A DNA stretch of 41,376 bases from Planctomyces sp. SH-PL62. GTDB lineage: Bacteria > Planctomycetota > Planctomycetia > Planctomycetales > Planctomycetaceae. How positions within the stretch are numbered: position 1 is the stretch's first letter; each line of letters begins with the position of its first letter. Under the pieces are notes generated by a model. The model saw nothing but the letters and a program-made list of their open reading frames with translations. It did not search any database and was not told the DNA's origin. This document shows, piece after piece, positions 23,535 to 32,709 of the stretch. Both the position numbers and the translations under genes were made by a program. The stretch lies in NCBI GenBank assembly GCA_945905295.1, contig CAMDPX010000040.1, positions 1 to 41,376 on the forward strand, read 5' to 3'.

Positions 23535-23542
23535 TCGGACGC

Positions 23543-24889
23543 CTAAGGCACCGCCGCATCGCCAGTATCAGACGCTCCGAGATCCAGTTTCGACCATTTT
23601 CTGGTGGCGAGCTTCTTCAGCCCTGCGGCGGTGACCGAGCCGTTCTCTTTGAAGGTCAGCGATTGCAGGCTTTGCATTCCCAACAGCTTGTCGATGCTCG
23701 CGTCAGTGAGTCCAGTCGCACGGATCGACAGCTCCTTCAGTTGGGGCAGCGTGGCGATCACGTCGATCGTAGCGTCGGTCATCTGCGGCACGATCCAGAG
23801 ATCAAGCAACTCCAGAGATTTGAGAGCCGCGAGATGATTCAGCCCCGAATCGCCGATCGACGTGATCTCGTGCAGGTAGAGACGCTTCAGTTTCGGCAGG
23901 TCGTCAAAGACCTCCATCGCTCGATCGTCGATACTGGGCAGGTCGCGCAGCGTCAGCCGAGTCAGCCCCATTCCTTTGAGTGCCAACACACCTTCGGTGC
24001 CGAATGCCTGGCAGCGGAACACTTCCAGTTGCGTCAGTTTGCCGAGCTTGGCGAGGTGCGGTCCCGACCGGTCCGAGATGCCGAAATCCTGCATCAGCAG
24101 CGAGTCGAGCGTCTGGTTGCGGCTCAGATATTCCAAGCCCGAATCGGTGACCGCCGTGCTGCGATGTTTGAACCCGGTGAGCTTTGGAAGATCGGCGACG
24201 ATCTCCAGCGCCATGTCCCCCGCTTCCATATTGCCCCGCAAGTCGAGCGTGCGGAGTTCCTGCAGCTTCGCAAGTTTCCGAGCACCGATGTCGTTGACTT
24301 GGTTCTGCACCAAGGTCAGCCGCTGGAGCTTGCCGAGTTCGCTGAGAATCTTGACCACGGCGTTGGTCATGTTCGTGTTCGACGACAGGTCGAGGTCGAT
24401 GAGATTGGGAAACGATTTAACGATCCTCTCCACCGTCGCGTCGTTGATCACCGAATTCGTGAGCGCCAGACTGGTGAGCGACTTCAGGCCGCCGAGTTTC
24501 ACGACCATCTCATCATCCAGCGTCCGGCAGTTGTAGATCTGCAGCTTTTCGAGATCGCTGAGTTTGCCGAACAGCGTCAAGTCGTCCGAAGTCAGGTTCG
24601 ATCCATCTTGAATGACGATTTCCGTCAGCAGGTCGCCGGCTTTCGGAGCGTACTTGGATCGCGAGCCGAGAGCATCGAGCCGGGCCTTCGCGGCTTTGAC
24701 GTCATCCGCATTCGCGGTGGCATTTTTCGTGGAACCTGGCGGGGCCTGCTCCTTTGAGCCACTCGTTGACGGACTCGAACTGCCCCCCGCGCCGCCTTCC
24801 GGAACTTCCGATTTGGGACAGCCTGTCAGACACAACAAGCTCAAGAACACGCAGGCAACAACACTTCTCGGCCTCGGCAAACACATCAT
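23543..24889 (-). CDS. Leucine-rich-repeat lipoprotein
   Basis: This 448-residue protein has a signal peptide ending in the lipobox LCLTGC (about residues 19-24), so it is expected to be a lipoprotein. A low-complexity Ser/Gly/Pro linker (about 25-60) leads to some 13 leucine-rich repeats of the plant-intracellular/RNI-like type (LEKLQIYNCRTLDDEMV, LIDLDLSSNTNMT, LKRLYLHEITSIGDSGL), repeating about every 24-26 residues. Such planctomycete LRR lipoproteins probably mediate protein contacts; a specific role is not known. GAGG eight bases before the ATG at 24889 supports the start. A second ATG is adjacent at 24886. It is divergent from the DUF1549 gene. Confidence 0.85.
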   Translation of the reverse strand: MMCLPRPRSVVACVFLSLLCLTGCPKSEVPEGGAGGSSSPSTSGSKEQAPPGSTKNATANADDVKAAKARLDALGSRSKYAPKAGDLLTEIVIQDGSNLTSDDLTLFGKLSDLEKLQIYNCRTLDDEMVVKLGGLKSLTSLALTNSVINDATVERIVKSFPNLIDLDLSSNTNMTNAVVKILSELGKLQRLTLVQNQVNDIGARKLAKLQELRTLDLRGNMEAGDMALEIVADLPKLTGFKHRSTAVTDSGLEYLSRNQTLDSLLMQDFGISDRSGPHLAKLGKLTQLEVFRCQAFGTEGVLALKGMGLTRLTLRDLPSIDDRAMEVFDDLPKLKRLYLHEITSIGDSGLNHLAALKSLELLDLWIVPQMTDATIDVIATLPQLKELSIRATGLTDASIDKLLGMQSLQSLTFKENGSVTAAGLKKLATRKWSKLDLGASDTGDAAVP

Positions 24890-25148
24890 GACTTTCGCCT
24901 CAATCGGTTTTCTGAATGGAACGGACCAGGATCGTTGGCCGTGACGGGTGGATTTGGGAATTCATTCTGGCAACCAGTTTGAAATGATCTGCCCGAATTT
25001 GGTAGCGGAGGTCGCTGTTCTAATTTCTGTGACGGACGCCGAGAGTGGCCGCAGCGGCATGCTCGTGCTACACAGTTCCTTGGAATCCTGCGATGACCGG
25101 CCCCTCTCCTGAAGCCGGTCTTGGTGAGAAGCTCAAGAGGTGCTTTCG
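24890..25148. other. Divergent intergenic region
   Basis: This 259-bp gap should hold the promoters of the LRR lipoprotein gene (-) and the DUF1549/DUF1553 gene (+). No palindrome or defined promoter motif stands out. Confidence 0.5.
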
Positions 25149-27632
25149 ATGATTCGCCGTCTGTCTCTGCTCGTTTTGTCTCTGCTCGTTTTGTCGATGG
25201 TTGCGTTACTCAACGGACGGGCTTGGGGTGCCGAGCCTCTGACGCTGCTGCCATCGGAGTTCGTGTTGAGCGGTTCGGAAGCTCGCCAACGATTGCTCGT
25301 GCAGGCGACGGCCGGGACGCAAATCGTCGGACAGGTGACGAGCGGTGCGACGCTGGAATCGTCGGACGCCAAAGTCGCGAGAATCGACGACGGTTATGTT
25401 GTCCCCGTCGGCAACGGCAAGGCGACGATCACCGCGAAGGTCGGCAATCAATCAGCGACGGCGACCGTGACGGTCGAAAAGTTCGAGCAGCCACACTCGT
25501 GGAGTTTTCGGAATCATGTGCAGCCAGTGTTGTCGAAGTCCGGCTGCAACATGGGATCGTGTCACGGAGCCTTAGCCGGCAAAGGGGGCTTCAAACTCTC
25601 GCTGCGCGGCTACGACCCGGACGCCGATTTTCGGACGTTGACTCGGCAGGCTCGTGGGCGGCGCATCGTGCCGAGCGATCCGGGACGGAGTCTGATGCTG
25701 ACGAAACCATCGGGAGCGATCCCTCACAAAGGAGGGCTGCGGTTCGATGTCGATTCGCTCGAATACCGCGCGATCGTCGAATGGATCGCGGCCGGGCAGC
25801 AGGGACCGAGCGACGCTGATGCGCGGCTGCAGCGACTGGAAATTCTGCCGGCCGCATCGCAACAGAAAAAAGGGGCGACCCAACAATTGGTGGTGCGCGG
25901 GCACTTCTCGGACGGGCATGTCGAGGACGTCACGCGCTGGTGCAAGTTCACGTCGGCGAACGCAACGGTCGCGTCGGTCGATGAGCGAGGCTTGGCCAGC
26001 ATCATTGGCTTCGGCGAGGGAGCGATCAACGCCTGGTATCTCAGTCAGAACGTGATCGCGACGGTCAGCTCGCCGTATGAAACTCCGGTCGATGCGGCGG
26101 TCTTTGCGAATGCCGAGCGGTCGAACTTCATCGACGAGCAGGTGCTCGCGAAGCTCAAGAGCTTGAACATCCCGCCGTCACCGCGAAGCAGCGATTCGGA
26201 GTTCATTCGCCGAGCGTTCCTCGACACGATCGGCGTGCTGCCGACGACCGACGAAGTCCGCGCGTTCTTGAGCGATGACACGCCGGACAAGCGCGATCGG
26301 CTGGTCGATCAACTGCTGACCCGGCCGGAGTTCGTGGATTACTGGGCCTACAAATGGTCCGACTTGCTGTTGCTGTCGGGGGAGAAGCTGCGGCCCCAAG
26401 CGTTGAAATCGTTCTCCGCTTTCATCCGTCAGAATGTCGCCGACAACACGCCGTGGGATGAGTTCGTCCGCCAGATCGTGCTCTCGCGCGGCAGCACGTT
26501 CGACAACGGCGCGGCGAATTTCTATTCGCTACATCAAGACCCGGTGGACATGGCCGAGACAACCTCGATGGCGTTCCTCGGCATGTCGATCCAATGTGCT
26601 CGCTGCCACGACCACCCGTTGGAGAAGTGGACCAACAACGATTACTACGGCTTCGCCAGTCTGTTCGCGCGCGTGCGCGGCAAAGGCTGGGGCGGCGACT
26701 TCCGCAGCGGCGACGGGCACCGCGTCATCTTCTTGGATGACGAGTCCGAAATCCTTCAGCCGCGCACCGGCAAACCGCAGCCGCCCAAGCCGCTCGACGG
26801 CCAACCCCTGACGTTCGAGTCCGTCGAAGATCGTCGCCTCGCGGTCGCCTCGTGGCTGACGTCCCCCACGAATCCCTACTTCAGCCGAGCCATCGTGAAT
26901 CGCGTGTGGGCGAACTTCTTCGGGATCGGTCTGGTCGAGAAGGTCGATGACCTGCGGCTGACGAACCCACCCAGCAATCCGGAGTTGCTGTCGGCACTCG
27001 CGGAGTTCCTCACAACACCAAATAGGCGAGCGGGGGGCGATCAGGCTTATGACCTGAAGAAACTCATGCGTCTGATCCTCACGTCTCAGAGTTACCAGCG
27101 CAGCAGCCAAGCCACGAAAGGCAACGAACCGGATGAACGATTCTACTCGCGCTATTATCCGAAGCGACTGAAGGCGGAGGTGTTGCTCGACGTCATGTCG
27201 CAAGTGACCGCCTCGCCGACGCCGTTCAAAGACTTCCCCGCCGGTACGCGAGCGATGCAACTTCCCGATGCGAATATCGCCTCCGACTTCCTCAAGACGT
27301 TCGGCCGCCCGGAGCGGATCATTACCTGCGAGTGCGAACGCTCCGACGAACCGAGCATGACTCAAGTCCTGCACATCCTCAACGGCGAGACGCTCATCCA
27401 AAAGTTAGAGGCGAAGGACAATCGGGTCTCCAAGCAACTCGAAGCCAACCTGCCGCCCGAGCAACTTGCAGACGAGTTGTTCCTCGCCGCGCTGAGTCGT
27501 TTCCCAACCGACCGCGAGCGTCAAAGGATGGCCGAGATCCTCAGCGTCGCCAGCCCCGAAGAACGCCGACAGGCGGTCGAGGATTTGTACTGGTCCGTGC
27601 TCAGCAGCAAAGAGTTCTTGTTCAATCGGTGA
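25149..27632 (+). CDS. DUF1549/DUF1553 planctomycete secreted protein with Big-2-like and cytochrome-type motifs
   Basis: This protein of about 827 residues starts at the ATG of MIRRLSLLVLSLLVLSMVAL, with AAGAGG eight bases upstream; a GTG at 25140 overlaps that site. A signal peptide is followed by an Ig-like Big-2 region (LLPSEFVLSGSEARQRLLV, with DGYVVPVGNGKATITA). A cytochrome-like segment CNMGSCHG, a second bacterial-Ig-like stretch (LVVRGHFSDGHVEDVTRW), the DUF1549 domain (FIDEQVLAKLKSLNIPP onward, with CARCHDHP) and DUF1553 (VASWLTSPTNPYFSRAIVNR onward) come next. These proteins are exported and usually precede a DUF1501 gene. That partner is missing: the restriction island starts 21 bp after the stop. 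Confidence 0.92.
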   Translation: MIRRLSLLVLSLLVLSMVALLNGRAWGAEPLTLLPSEFVLSGSEARQRLLVQATAGTQIVGQVTSGATLESSDAKVARIDDGYVVPVGNGKATITAKVGNQSATATVTVEKFEQPHSWSFRNHVQPVLSKSGCNMGSCHGALAGKGGFKLSLRGYDPDADFRTLTRQARGRRIVPSDPGRSLMLTKPSGAIPHKGGLRFDVDSLEYRAIVEWIAAGQQGPSDADARLQRLEILPAASQQKKGATQQLVVRGHFSDGHVEDVTRWCKFTSANATVASVDERGLASIIGFGEGAINAWYLSQNVIATVSSPYETPVDAAVFANAERSNFIDEQVLAKLKSLNIPPSPRSSDSEFIRRAFLDTIGVLPTTDEVRAFLSDDTPDKRDRLVDQLLTRPEFVDYWAYKWSDLLLLSGEKLRPQALKSFSAFIRQNVADNTPWDEFVRQIVLSRGSTFDNGAANFYSLHQDPVDMAETTSMAFLGMSIQCARCHDHPLEKWTNNDYYGFASLFARVRGKGWGGDFRSGDGHRVIFLDDESEILQPRTGKPQPPKPLDGQPLTFESVEDRRLAVASWLTSPTNPYFSRAIVNRVWANFFGIGLVEKVDDLRLTNPPSNPELLSALAEFLTTPNRRAGGDQAYDLKKLMRLILTSQSYQRSSQATKGNEPDERFYSRYYPKRLKAEVLLDVMSQVTASPTPFKDFPAGTRAMQLPDANIASDFLKTFGRPERIITCECERSDEPSMTQVLHILNGETLIQKLEAKDNRVSKQLEANLPPEQLADELFLAALSRFPTDRERQRMAEILSVASPEERRQAVEDLYWSVLSSKEFLFNR

Positions 27633-27653
27633 ATCTGCGGCTCGCGGGAAACA

Positions 27654-29146
27654 TCAGCCAGCCACTTTCTCCGTGATGGCGGTGAACTGTCCCAAAGCCG
27701 TTTGCAGGTCGTCGGCGATTTCTTTTGGGCGAGGATGTCCGGGGCCGGCAAGTCATCGGAGTCTTCGAGGCTGCTGTCCTTAAGCCAGAAGATGTCGAGG
27801 TTCACTTTGTCCCGTTTCAGCAGTTCGTCTTAGTCGTACGCTCGCCAATGGCCATCGGGGTTCTGCTCGGCATTCCAAGTGGGCTTGCGCAGGTGTCGCT
27901 TGCTGGGACGGTAGCACTCGACGAACTCGTCCAGGTCTTCGCGCTTGAGTGGGTTCGTTTTCTGCGTGAAGTGCCTGTTGGTCTGCAGGTCGTAGACCCA
28001 CAGCGTTTTCGTCCACGGCTTCTCTTGAGCCGGCTTGGCATCGAAAAACAGGACGTTGGCCTTCACCCCTTGAGCGTAGAAGATGCCGGTCGGCAGACGC
28101 AGCAGCGTGTGAACATCGCATTGTTGGAGCAGGTTGCGGCGGACGGTTTCGCCGGCTCCCCCTTCAAACAGGACGTTGTCCGGGACGACGATCGCGCAGC
28201 GGCCGTTGACCTTCAGCAGCGTTTTGACGTGCTGCAAGAAGTTCAATTGCTTGTTCTTGGTCGAGGTCCAGAAGTCCTGGCGTTCGTAGGCGTGCTCTTC
28301 CTTTTCGAGATCCCCCTCCTCGTTGACGATGGCGATGCTGCTCTTCTTACCGAACGGCGGATTGGTGAGCACCACGCTGAACCGCTCGCCCGGATCGCCC
28401 GCGAGGCTGTCCACGCCCGACTTGATCGGGCAGGGATCGGCGTCGATGCCGTGCAGGTACAAATTCATGATGCAAAGCCGAGCCGTGTTGGGGACCAACT
28501 CCCAACCTTTCACGAACTTGGTTCGCAGGTGTTTCTTCTGGTCCTTGTCGAGCGTCTTGCCGTGCTGCTTCACGACCGAATCGTGAGCCGCCAGCAGGAA
28601 GCCACCTGTCCCCGCCGCTGGATCGCAGACGGTGTCATCCGGGCCGGGCTGCACACAATCGACGATCGCTTTGATGAGTTGCCGCGGCGTGAAGTATTGG
28701 CCGGCTCCCTTGGGCGACTCTTCGGCGCTCTTGGCGAGCAGCCCTTCGTAGATGTCTCCCTTCACGTCGGCTTCCATGCTTGACCACTTCACCGGCTCGA
28801 TGAGATCGACGATCAGCCGCCGCAGCGTGGCCGGGTTCTGGATGTCGGGTCGAGCCTTCTTGAAAATCTCGCCGAGCATCCCCGGCTGCTTGCCGAGTTC
28901 CTCCAGCGTGTGCCGGTAATGGACCTCAAGTTCATCCCCCTCGTACTTGAGCAGCGTCTGCCAACCATGCTTCGCCGGCACGATGGGCGGCCGGTTGTAC
29001 GGTGGCTTGGTCATCTCATCGGCCATCTTCAGGAACAGCAGAAACGTGATCTGCTCCGTGTAAGCCATGTACGACAACCCGTCATCGCGCAACACATGCG
29101 CGAAGTTCCAGGCTTTCGAGACGATTTGCTGGGAGTCGTTGCTCAT
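27654..29146 (-). pseudogene. hsdM: Type I restriction-modification DNA methyltransferase subunit, broken by TAA and a frameshift
   Basis: The frame from the ATG at 29146 gives an N6-adenine methyltransferase: QQIVSKAWNFAHVLRDDGLS (HsdM N-domain), SAM motif CDPAAGTGGFLLAAHDS and catalytic LTNPPFGKK. It reaches HWRAYD, then TAA at 27830-27832. The same frame goes on DELLKRDKVNLDIFWLKDSS to DILAQ, where an AAAAG run at about 27728-27735 shifts it. The next frame then reads EIADDLQTALGQFTAITEKV to TGA at 27654-27656. The two lesions remove only the C-terminal tail, but HsdM contacts HsdS there, so function is doubtful. The intact relative is at 39267-40706. Sequencing error remains possible for one or both changes. 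Confidence 0.85.
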
Positions 29147-29208
29147 TGGTTATCACTTTCAGAAAACAATTCCAGTCGCATTTCCATTGGAGGTTTTGGC
29201 GACCGACC

Positions 29209-29290
29209 AGCCTATTGGGCAGCCTATTAAGCAGCCTATTCCGTCCTATTCCGCTCTAACCCGCTCTAACCCGCTCTAACCCGCTCTAAT
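29209..29290. repeat. Tandem repeats upstream of the broken hsdM
   Basis: Two adjoining arrays are visible. AGCCTATT units at 29209, 29221 and 29233 are spaced 12 bp, followed by CCGTCCTATT. Then CCGCTCTAAC occurs at 29251, 29261 and 29271, with CCGCTCTAAT at 29281, a 10-bp period. The array lies between the AlbA_2 gene end (29307) and the hsdM start (29146), in the region where an hsdM promoter would sit. Confidence 0.92.
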
Positions 29291-29306
29291 CTGGTCCATC
29301 GGCGAT

Positions 29307-30695
29307 TCAGGGCGACTTCAGCTTCCAGCGGGCACCTTTTGCATGACCATAGCCTTCCAGTAATCCAAGCCGTCGCAAATGGTTGAGTTCGTCTCGGAGC
29401 GTCGTCGAGGGCAAGCCAGGATCAAGCTGCTCGCGAATCTGCATGGATTGCCGAGGAATACCGTCACTGAGAATGAGCAGAATCCGTCTCTGCCGTTCCG
29501 TCAGGTTGTGGCTAACCTGCGTTGGGGGCGAATAGCCGCTGGGGAGAAAGCGCACGACGACATCACCGGCACGTTCCTCGAATTCCGGCTCTGGGTGCCC
29601 CGCCTGCCGACACATGTCGATGATTTTCAAAGTCCCGCTTCCCCAGCGCTCGATGAGTCCGCGGCGGTAGAAGACCTCGGCCAGATACGGATTACGAGGC
29701 CGCGAGACGTGTTCGCGCCGGAGGTCTGCGACCGTTTGCCCAAACGGGAGGGTTCCGGCGCTGATGATCTCGACGCGGTCATCGTAGATGGCGACGTAAG
29801 TCGCGCCGCCGTAAATCGAATAATCACGGTGGCACAGTGCATTGACCAATGCTTCGCGCAATGCCAATGGTGGGAAGAGCGGCTCGTCGATCCGTTCGAG
29901 TCGGCCCGACTCGAAGCGACCCCGAACAGGCAAATGACGGCGCAAGAAGAGGTCCGCCTCGCGCAGCAACAGAAACGCATGTCCGGTCTACTGTCGCTGA
30001 TCCAGAAACTCGTTTTTGGTCACACCCTGAAACCGAGCCATGCGCAGCGCACACTGCGGATAGTCCGGCAACGGATCCTTGGCAAAAGCCACGACAGCGG
30101 CCTGCAACGGTCGTCCGTCTTCGATCAAATTGAGTTTGTGCAAGGCCTCGATCGGGTCCGTGACAGGAGTTTCCAGTCGTCCGGCCGCGATGGCATCGGA
30201 CATCGCGTGCAGAATCTCGTTTCGGTCGAGGTCTTCAATCCGATGTCGGGCTGCGATTTGGTTTTCCCACCGCACATGAGGATGAGCACGTTCGATCAAC
30301 CGCCGCTCGTAGTCGCCCTGAGGCATCTGCGACGTCGTGGGACCGACGCGGCGGAACGGTCGCCCGTTGTAAGTGTGCGGCGCGTTGATGGGCGGCGCGG
30401 CATCGAGCATCAACACTTCCAGCGTCTCCGTCACTTTGACCCGCGTTTGGATGACCGATGCGAGCGGTTCGAGCCGGCTCAACTCAGCCGCGACTTCGCG
30501 CAGTGTCTGATCGGAAATTTGTTGGCCAACAATTCTGCCGGCATCGGTCACGCCGAAGAGGACTTGGCCGCCGTTGGCGTTGAGCATCCCGCACAGCGTT
30601 TCCATGCCACCGCGTAACTCGCCGGTGCTCTTTTTGAATTCCAGCCGCTCGGATTCTCCCTCGGCGACCAGTTGCCGGAGTTGTTCGAGATTCAT
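29307..30695 (-). pseudogene. AlbA_2 (Schlafen-type) ATP-binding protein split by in-frame TAG
   Basis: The frame from 30695 gives MNLEQLRQLVAEGESERLEF, with ERLEFKKS and LNANGGQVLFGVTD, the AlbA_2 signature. It continues to FLDQRQ and TAG at 29988-29990, then on in the same frame with TGHAFLLLREADLFLRRHLP, HATPase-like ALREALVNALCHRDYSIYGG and a C-terminal winged helix (TERQRRILLILSDG). Without the stop this would be about 462 residues, the usual size of this family of predicted transcription regulators/ATP-binding proteins, which often accompany type I restriction genes. The stop replaces one residue in a conserved D-x-R-Q-x-x-G-x-x-F stretch, so it is a real lesion or a base error. Both halves are otherwise intact. 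Confidence 0.82.
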
Positions 30696-30717
30696 GCCTT
30701 GGCCCTCCGCTTCGCCG

Positions 30718-31105
30718 TCACCACAGTCGCTTCACCGCATAGGCTTCGAACGCTGGGTCAACGCTGACGATTGGAATGTCTTCGAGGAAGCATTGAGCGA
30801 TCAACAGCCGATCGAAGGGATCTCGGTTGGTGCAGCGGAAGCGCTTCGACAGCGGTCGAATGCGCCAACGAAATCGGCAGCAGTTCAAAACCGGTCTGGG
30901 CCAGCGCGGCGGGGAGATAGGTGACGCTCGACTCGCCGAGGTGCAACTTCTTCAAGCCCGCTTTGATGGCGATCTCCCAACACGTCGCGATGCTCACCAG
31001 TTTCCGATTGGCGGAATCCTCAATCAACGCCTTGGCATTCGAACTCAAGGAGGGATCGCCTTGGCAGAACCACAAGAAGGTGTGGGTATCCAGCAGCAAG
31101 TTCAT
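30718..31105 (-). pseudogene. VapC-like PIN toxin with 3' frameshift
   Basis: MNLLLDTHTFLWFCQGDPSL opens a PIN RNase (first acidic residue D6), and SIATCWEIAIKAGLKKL fits the second motif. The frame then runs into LHQPRSLRSAVDRSMLP. Shifting one base at about 30841-30850 restores RDPFDRLLIAQCFLEDIPIV, then SVDPAFEAYAVKRLW and TGA at 30718-30720, the normal PIN ending with its last acidic residues. So a one-base change has removed the active-site C-terminus. It overlaps the antitoxin stop by four bases (ATGA). The intact parallel module is at 31399-32015. Confidence 0.82.
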
Positions 31106-31332
31106 TCCATGTACTCCTTGAAATCATCGAGCGGAGCGTCGAAGTCCGGAGCCATGAAGAAGTCGGGCTTGCGATAGCAACCCGCTTGGCAGGGCCAGGA
31201 GGTTCGTTCGGCCTTCTTGACCTGAGCCAGCGGCTGACCTTGTGTCGTGATGGTGAGTTCCTCGCCCGGTTGCAGTTCGGCGAGCAGCTTCGGCAAATGG
31301 GCCTGAGCTTCATCGAGAGTGACTGTGGCCAT
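31102..31332 (-). CDS. Phd/YefM-like antitoxin paired with the broken PIN gene
   Basis: This 76-residue protein starts MATVTLDEAQAHLPKLLAEL, with GELTITTQGQPLAQV-like strand pattern, the typical Phd/YefM N-terminal DNA-binding region. The acidic C-terminus (FDAPLDDFKEYME) should bind the toxin. GGAG eight bases upstream supports the start. It ends in ATGA overlap with the toxin gene. Being intact next to a dead toxin, it may act only as a regulator or cross-neutraliser. Confidence 0.82.
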   Translation of the reverse strand: MATVTLDEAQAHLPKLLAELQPGEELTITTQGQPLAQVKKAERTSWPCQAGCYRKPDFFMAPDFDAPLDDFKEYME

Positions 31333-31398
31333 CAGAGTGTCTCCGATTGCGGTTTCGATCGGCGTAGGGCATGCGGCTTCTTGGCCGAGTTCGCAGAG

Positions 31399-31791
31399 TT
31401 ACCAAAGGCGGGTGATCGGATAGTCGTCGAGTTTCGGATCGTTGCTCACGATGGGAATGTCTTCGACGATCGCTTGAGCCACCAGCAGGCGGTCAAACGG
31501 ATCTTTGTGTTTGGGCGGGAACGGGAGCGCGGCCACGAGCGCCGTTTGACGAGGCTCAATCGGCAAGATGACAAACCCATTATCGAAGATGGCGTGCTGA
31601 ATGAACTCGTCGTAGCTTTCGGTCAATTCGTATTTTCCCAGGCTGACCTTGATCGCCAGTTCCCAATAGCTCGCAGGACTCACGAACTTGGTGTTGGCGG
31701 TGTCATCCACCAGCGCGCGAGCTTGTCCGCTCAACTGAGCATCGCCCAGATAGAACCACAGCAGAGTGTGCGTGTCGAGCAGAATTCTCAC
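31399..31791 (-). CDS. VapC-family PIN-domain toxin
   Basis: This 130-residue protein is a complete PIN RNase: D6 in LLDTHTLLWF, a glutamate in SPASYWELAIKVSLGKYEL, the third acidic residue in HKDPFDRLLVAQAI and the last in VSNDPKLDDYPI. Such toxins cleave tRNA or rRNA when not bound by their antitoxin. Its ATG overlaps the upstream antitoxin stop (ATGA). It is the only apparently intact toxin in this stretch. Confidence 0.88.
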   Translation of the reverse strand: MRILLDTHTLLWFYLGDAQLSGQARALVDDTANTKFVSPASYWELAIKVSLGKYELTESYDEFIQHAIFDNGFVILPIEPRQTALVAALPFPPKHKDPFDRLLVAQAIVEDIPIVSNDPKLDDYPITRLW

Positions 31792-32015
31792 GGCATGTAG
31801 TCCTTGAAATCTTGGAGATGTTCCTCGTCTTCGGCCACGATAACGACCTTGCCTCGCCCTCGGCCAAAGACCGGTTTTGGCGGCTCAAGCGATGGCCCGA
31901 CGAGCTTGGCCACGGGGCGGGCGTTGCGAGTAATCACCAATTCCTCGTCGGCAGCCAGGTGCTCGATCAGTTCCGGCAGTTTGGCTTGGGCTTCTTCAAT
32001 CGTGACGGTGGTCAT
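31788..32015 (-). CDS. Phd/YefM-like antitoxin of the intact VapC
   Basis: This 75-residue protein starts MTTVTIEEAQAKLPELIEHL, with EELVITRNARPVAKLV and an acidic tail (EDEEHLQDFKDYMP). It overlaps both the hsdS-like gene upstream (32012-32015) and the toxin downstream (31788-31791) by ATGA, so all three genes are probably translated from one mRNA. It likely binds DNA to autoregulate and neutralises the PIN toxin. Confidence 0.87.
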   Translation of the reverse strand: MTTVTIEEAQAKLPELIEHLAADEELVITRNARPVAKLVGPSLEPPKPVFGRGRGKVVIVAEDEEHLQDFKDYMP

Positions 32016-32674
32016 GTCTGGTTCTCCGCTGGTTTCCGAGATGCCGCAGGGCGAGGCGTCCGAGTTCGGTCGGCGGCGTTCGTCGTTTTCAGTTTAGCAT
32101 CGTTCCCGGCATTGATCCGCTCCAGCAGCGTGCTGGCGGGTTCGTCGGTGGGGTCTTGGGGGACCAGCTTTCCCTCGAAGGCTTGCTTGAGGATGCTCTG
32201 ACGCAGTCGGGCCGCTCGACGCAGGTTGTGCTCGATCGCCAACTCCGCCGACTCGATTTGCGAGAGCTTTTCGTCGAGCAACTTGACGATCTCTTGCTGC
32301 TCATCCGCAGGTGGAACGGGGACTGGGAATCTTCGGAGGATTCCCATGTTGATCGACGCGAGGTTCGTCGTCTGCTTGCCCGCCTTCGTGAACCACACCC
32401 GACCAAAGGTATTGCCGTGATGCGACACGAACCGTGGCTGCATTTCGTTCGTGAAGAGACGAGCGCGAAAGATGTGGTTCTGGTGAATGCATTCTGGCAA
32501 TTCATCTGACCAAACCCACCCTCGACCCAGCTTGTCGCGGTCGCCGCCTTCGGTGAAAAGCACATCGCCCGTTTCGAGACGAAGTGCGGCAACATCGCTG
32601 AACGGGACTTCGTCGAGATCGTCGCGGTCGATGGCGAGGCTGGTGGCGATGTGGGCTGGGATGGCATCGAGCAT
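32012..32674 (-). pseudogene. hsdS: Chimeric hsdR-hsdS fragment (type I specificity subunit, second half)
   Basis: The C-terminal 195 residues are the second half of HsdS: target recognition residues such as LETGDVLFTEGGDRDKLGRG, then the conserved ending INMGILRRFPVPVPPADEQQ and a long coiled coil (EIVKLLDEKLSQIESAELAI, RQSILKQAFEGKLV). The first 24 residues, IPAHIATSLAIDRDDLDEVP and neighbours, are not HsdS: they match the HsdR tail encoded at 33980-34033 (52 of 54 bases identical). The first target recognition domain is missing. Recombination between two hsd genes probably made this chimera, so specificity function is unlikely. Confidence 0.82.
32600..32653. repeat. 54-bp direct repeat, copy 1
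   Basis: The segment beginning GAACGGGACTTCGTCGAGAT matches 33980-34033 at 52 of 54 positions on the same strand, about 1.38 kb away. It marks the junction where an hsdR tail is fused to hsdS. Confidence 0.9.
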
Positions 32675-32709
32675 GGTAAAGGCGCGGCAGACTCAAGGGA
32701 GGAAGACGA

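Noticed and set aside
29209-29290. CRISPR array
   Set aside because: The units are 10-12 bp with no spacers; this is a plain tandem repeat.
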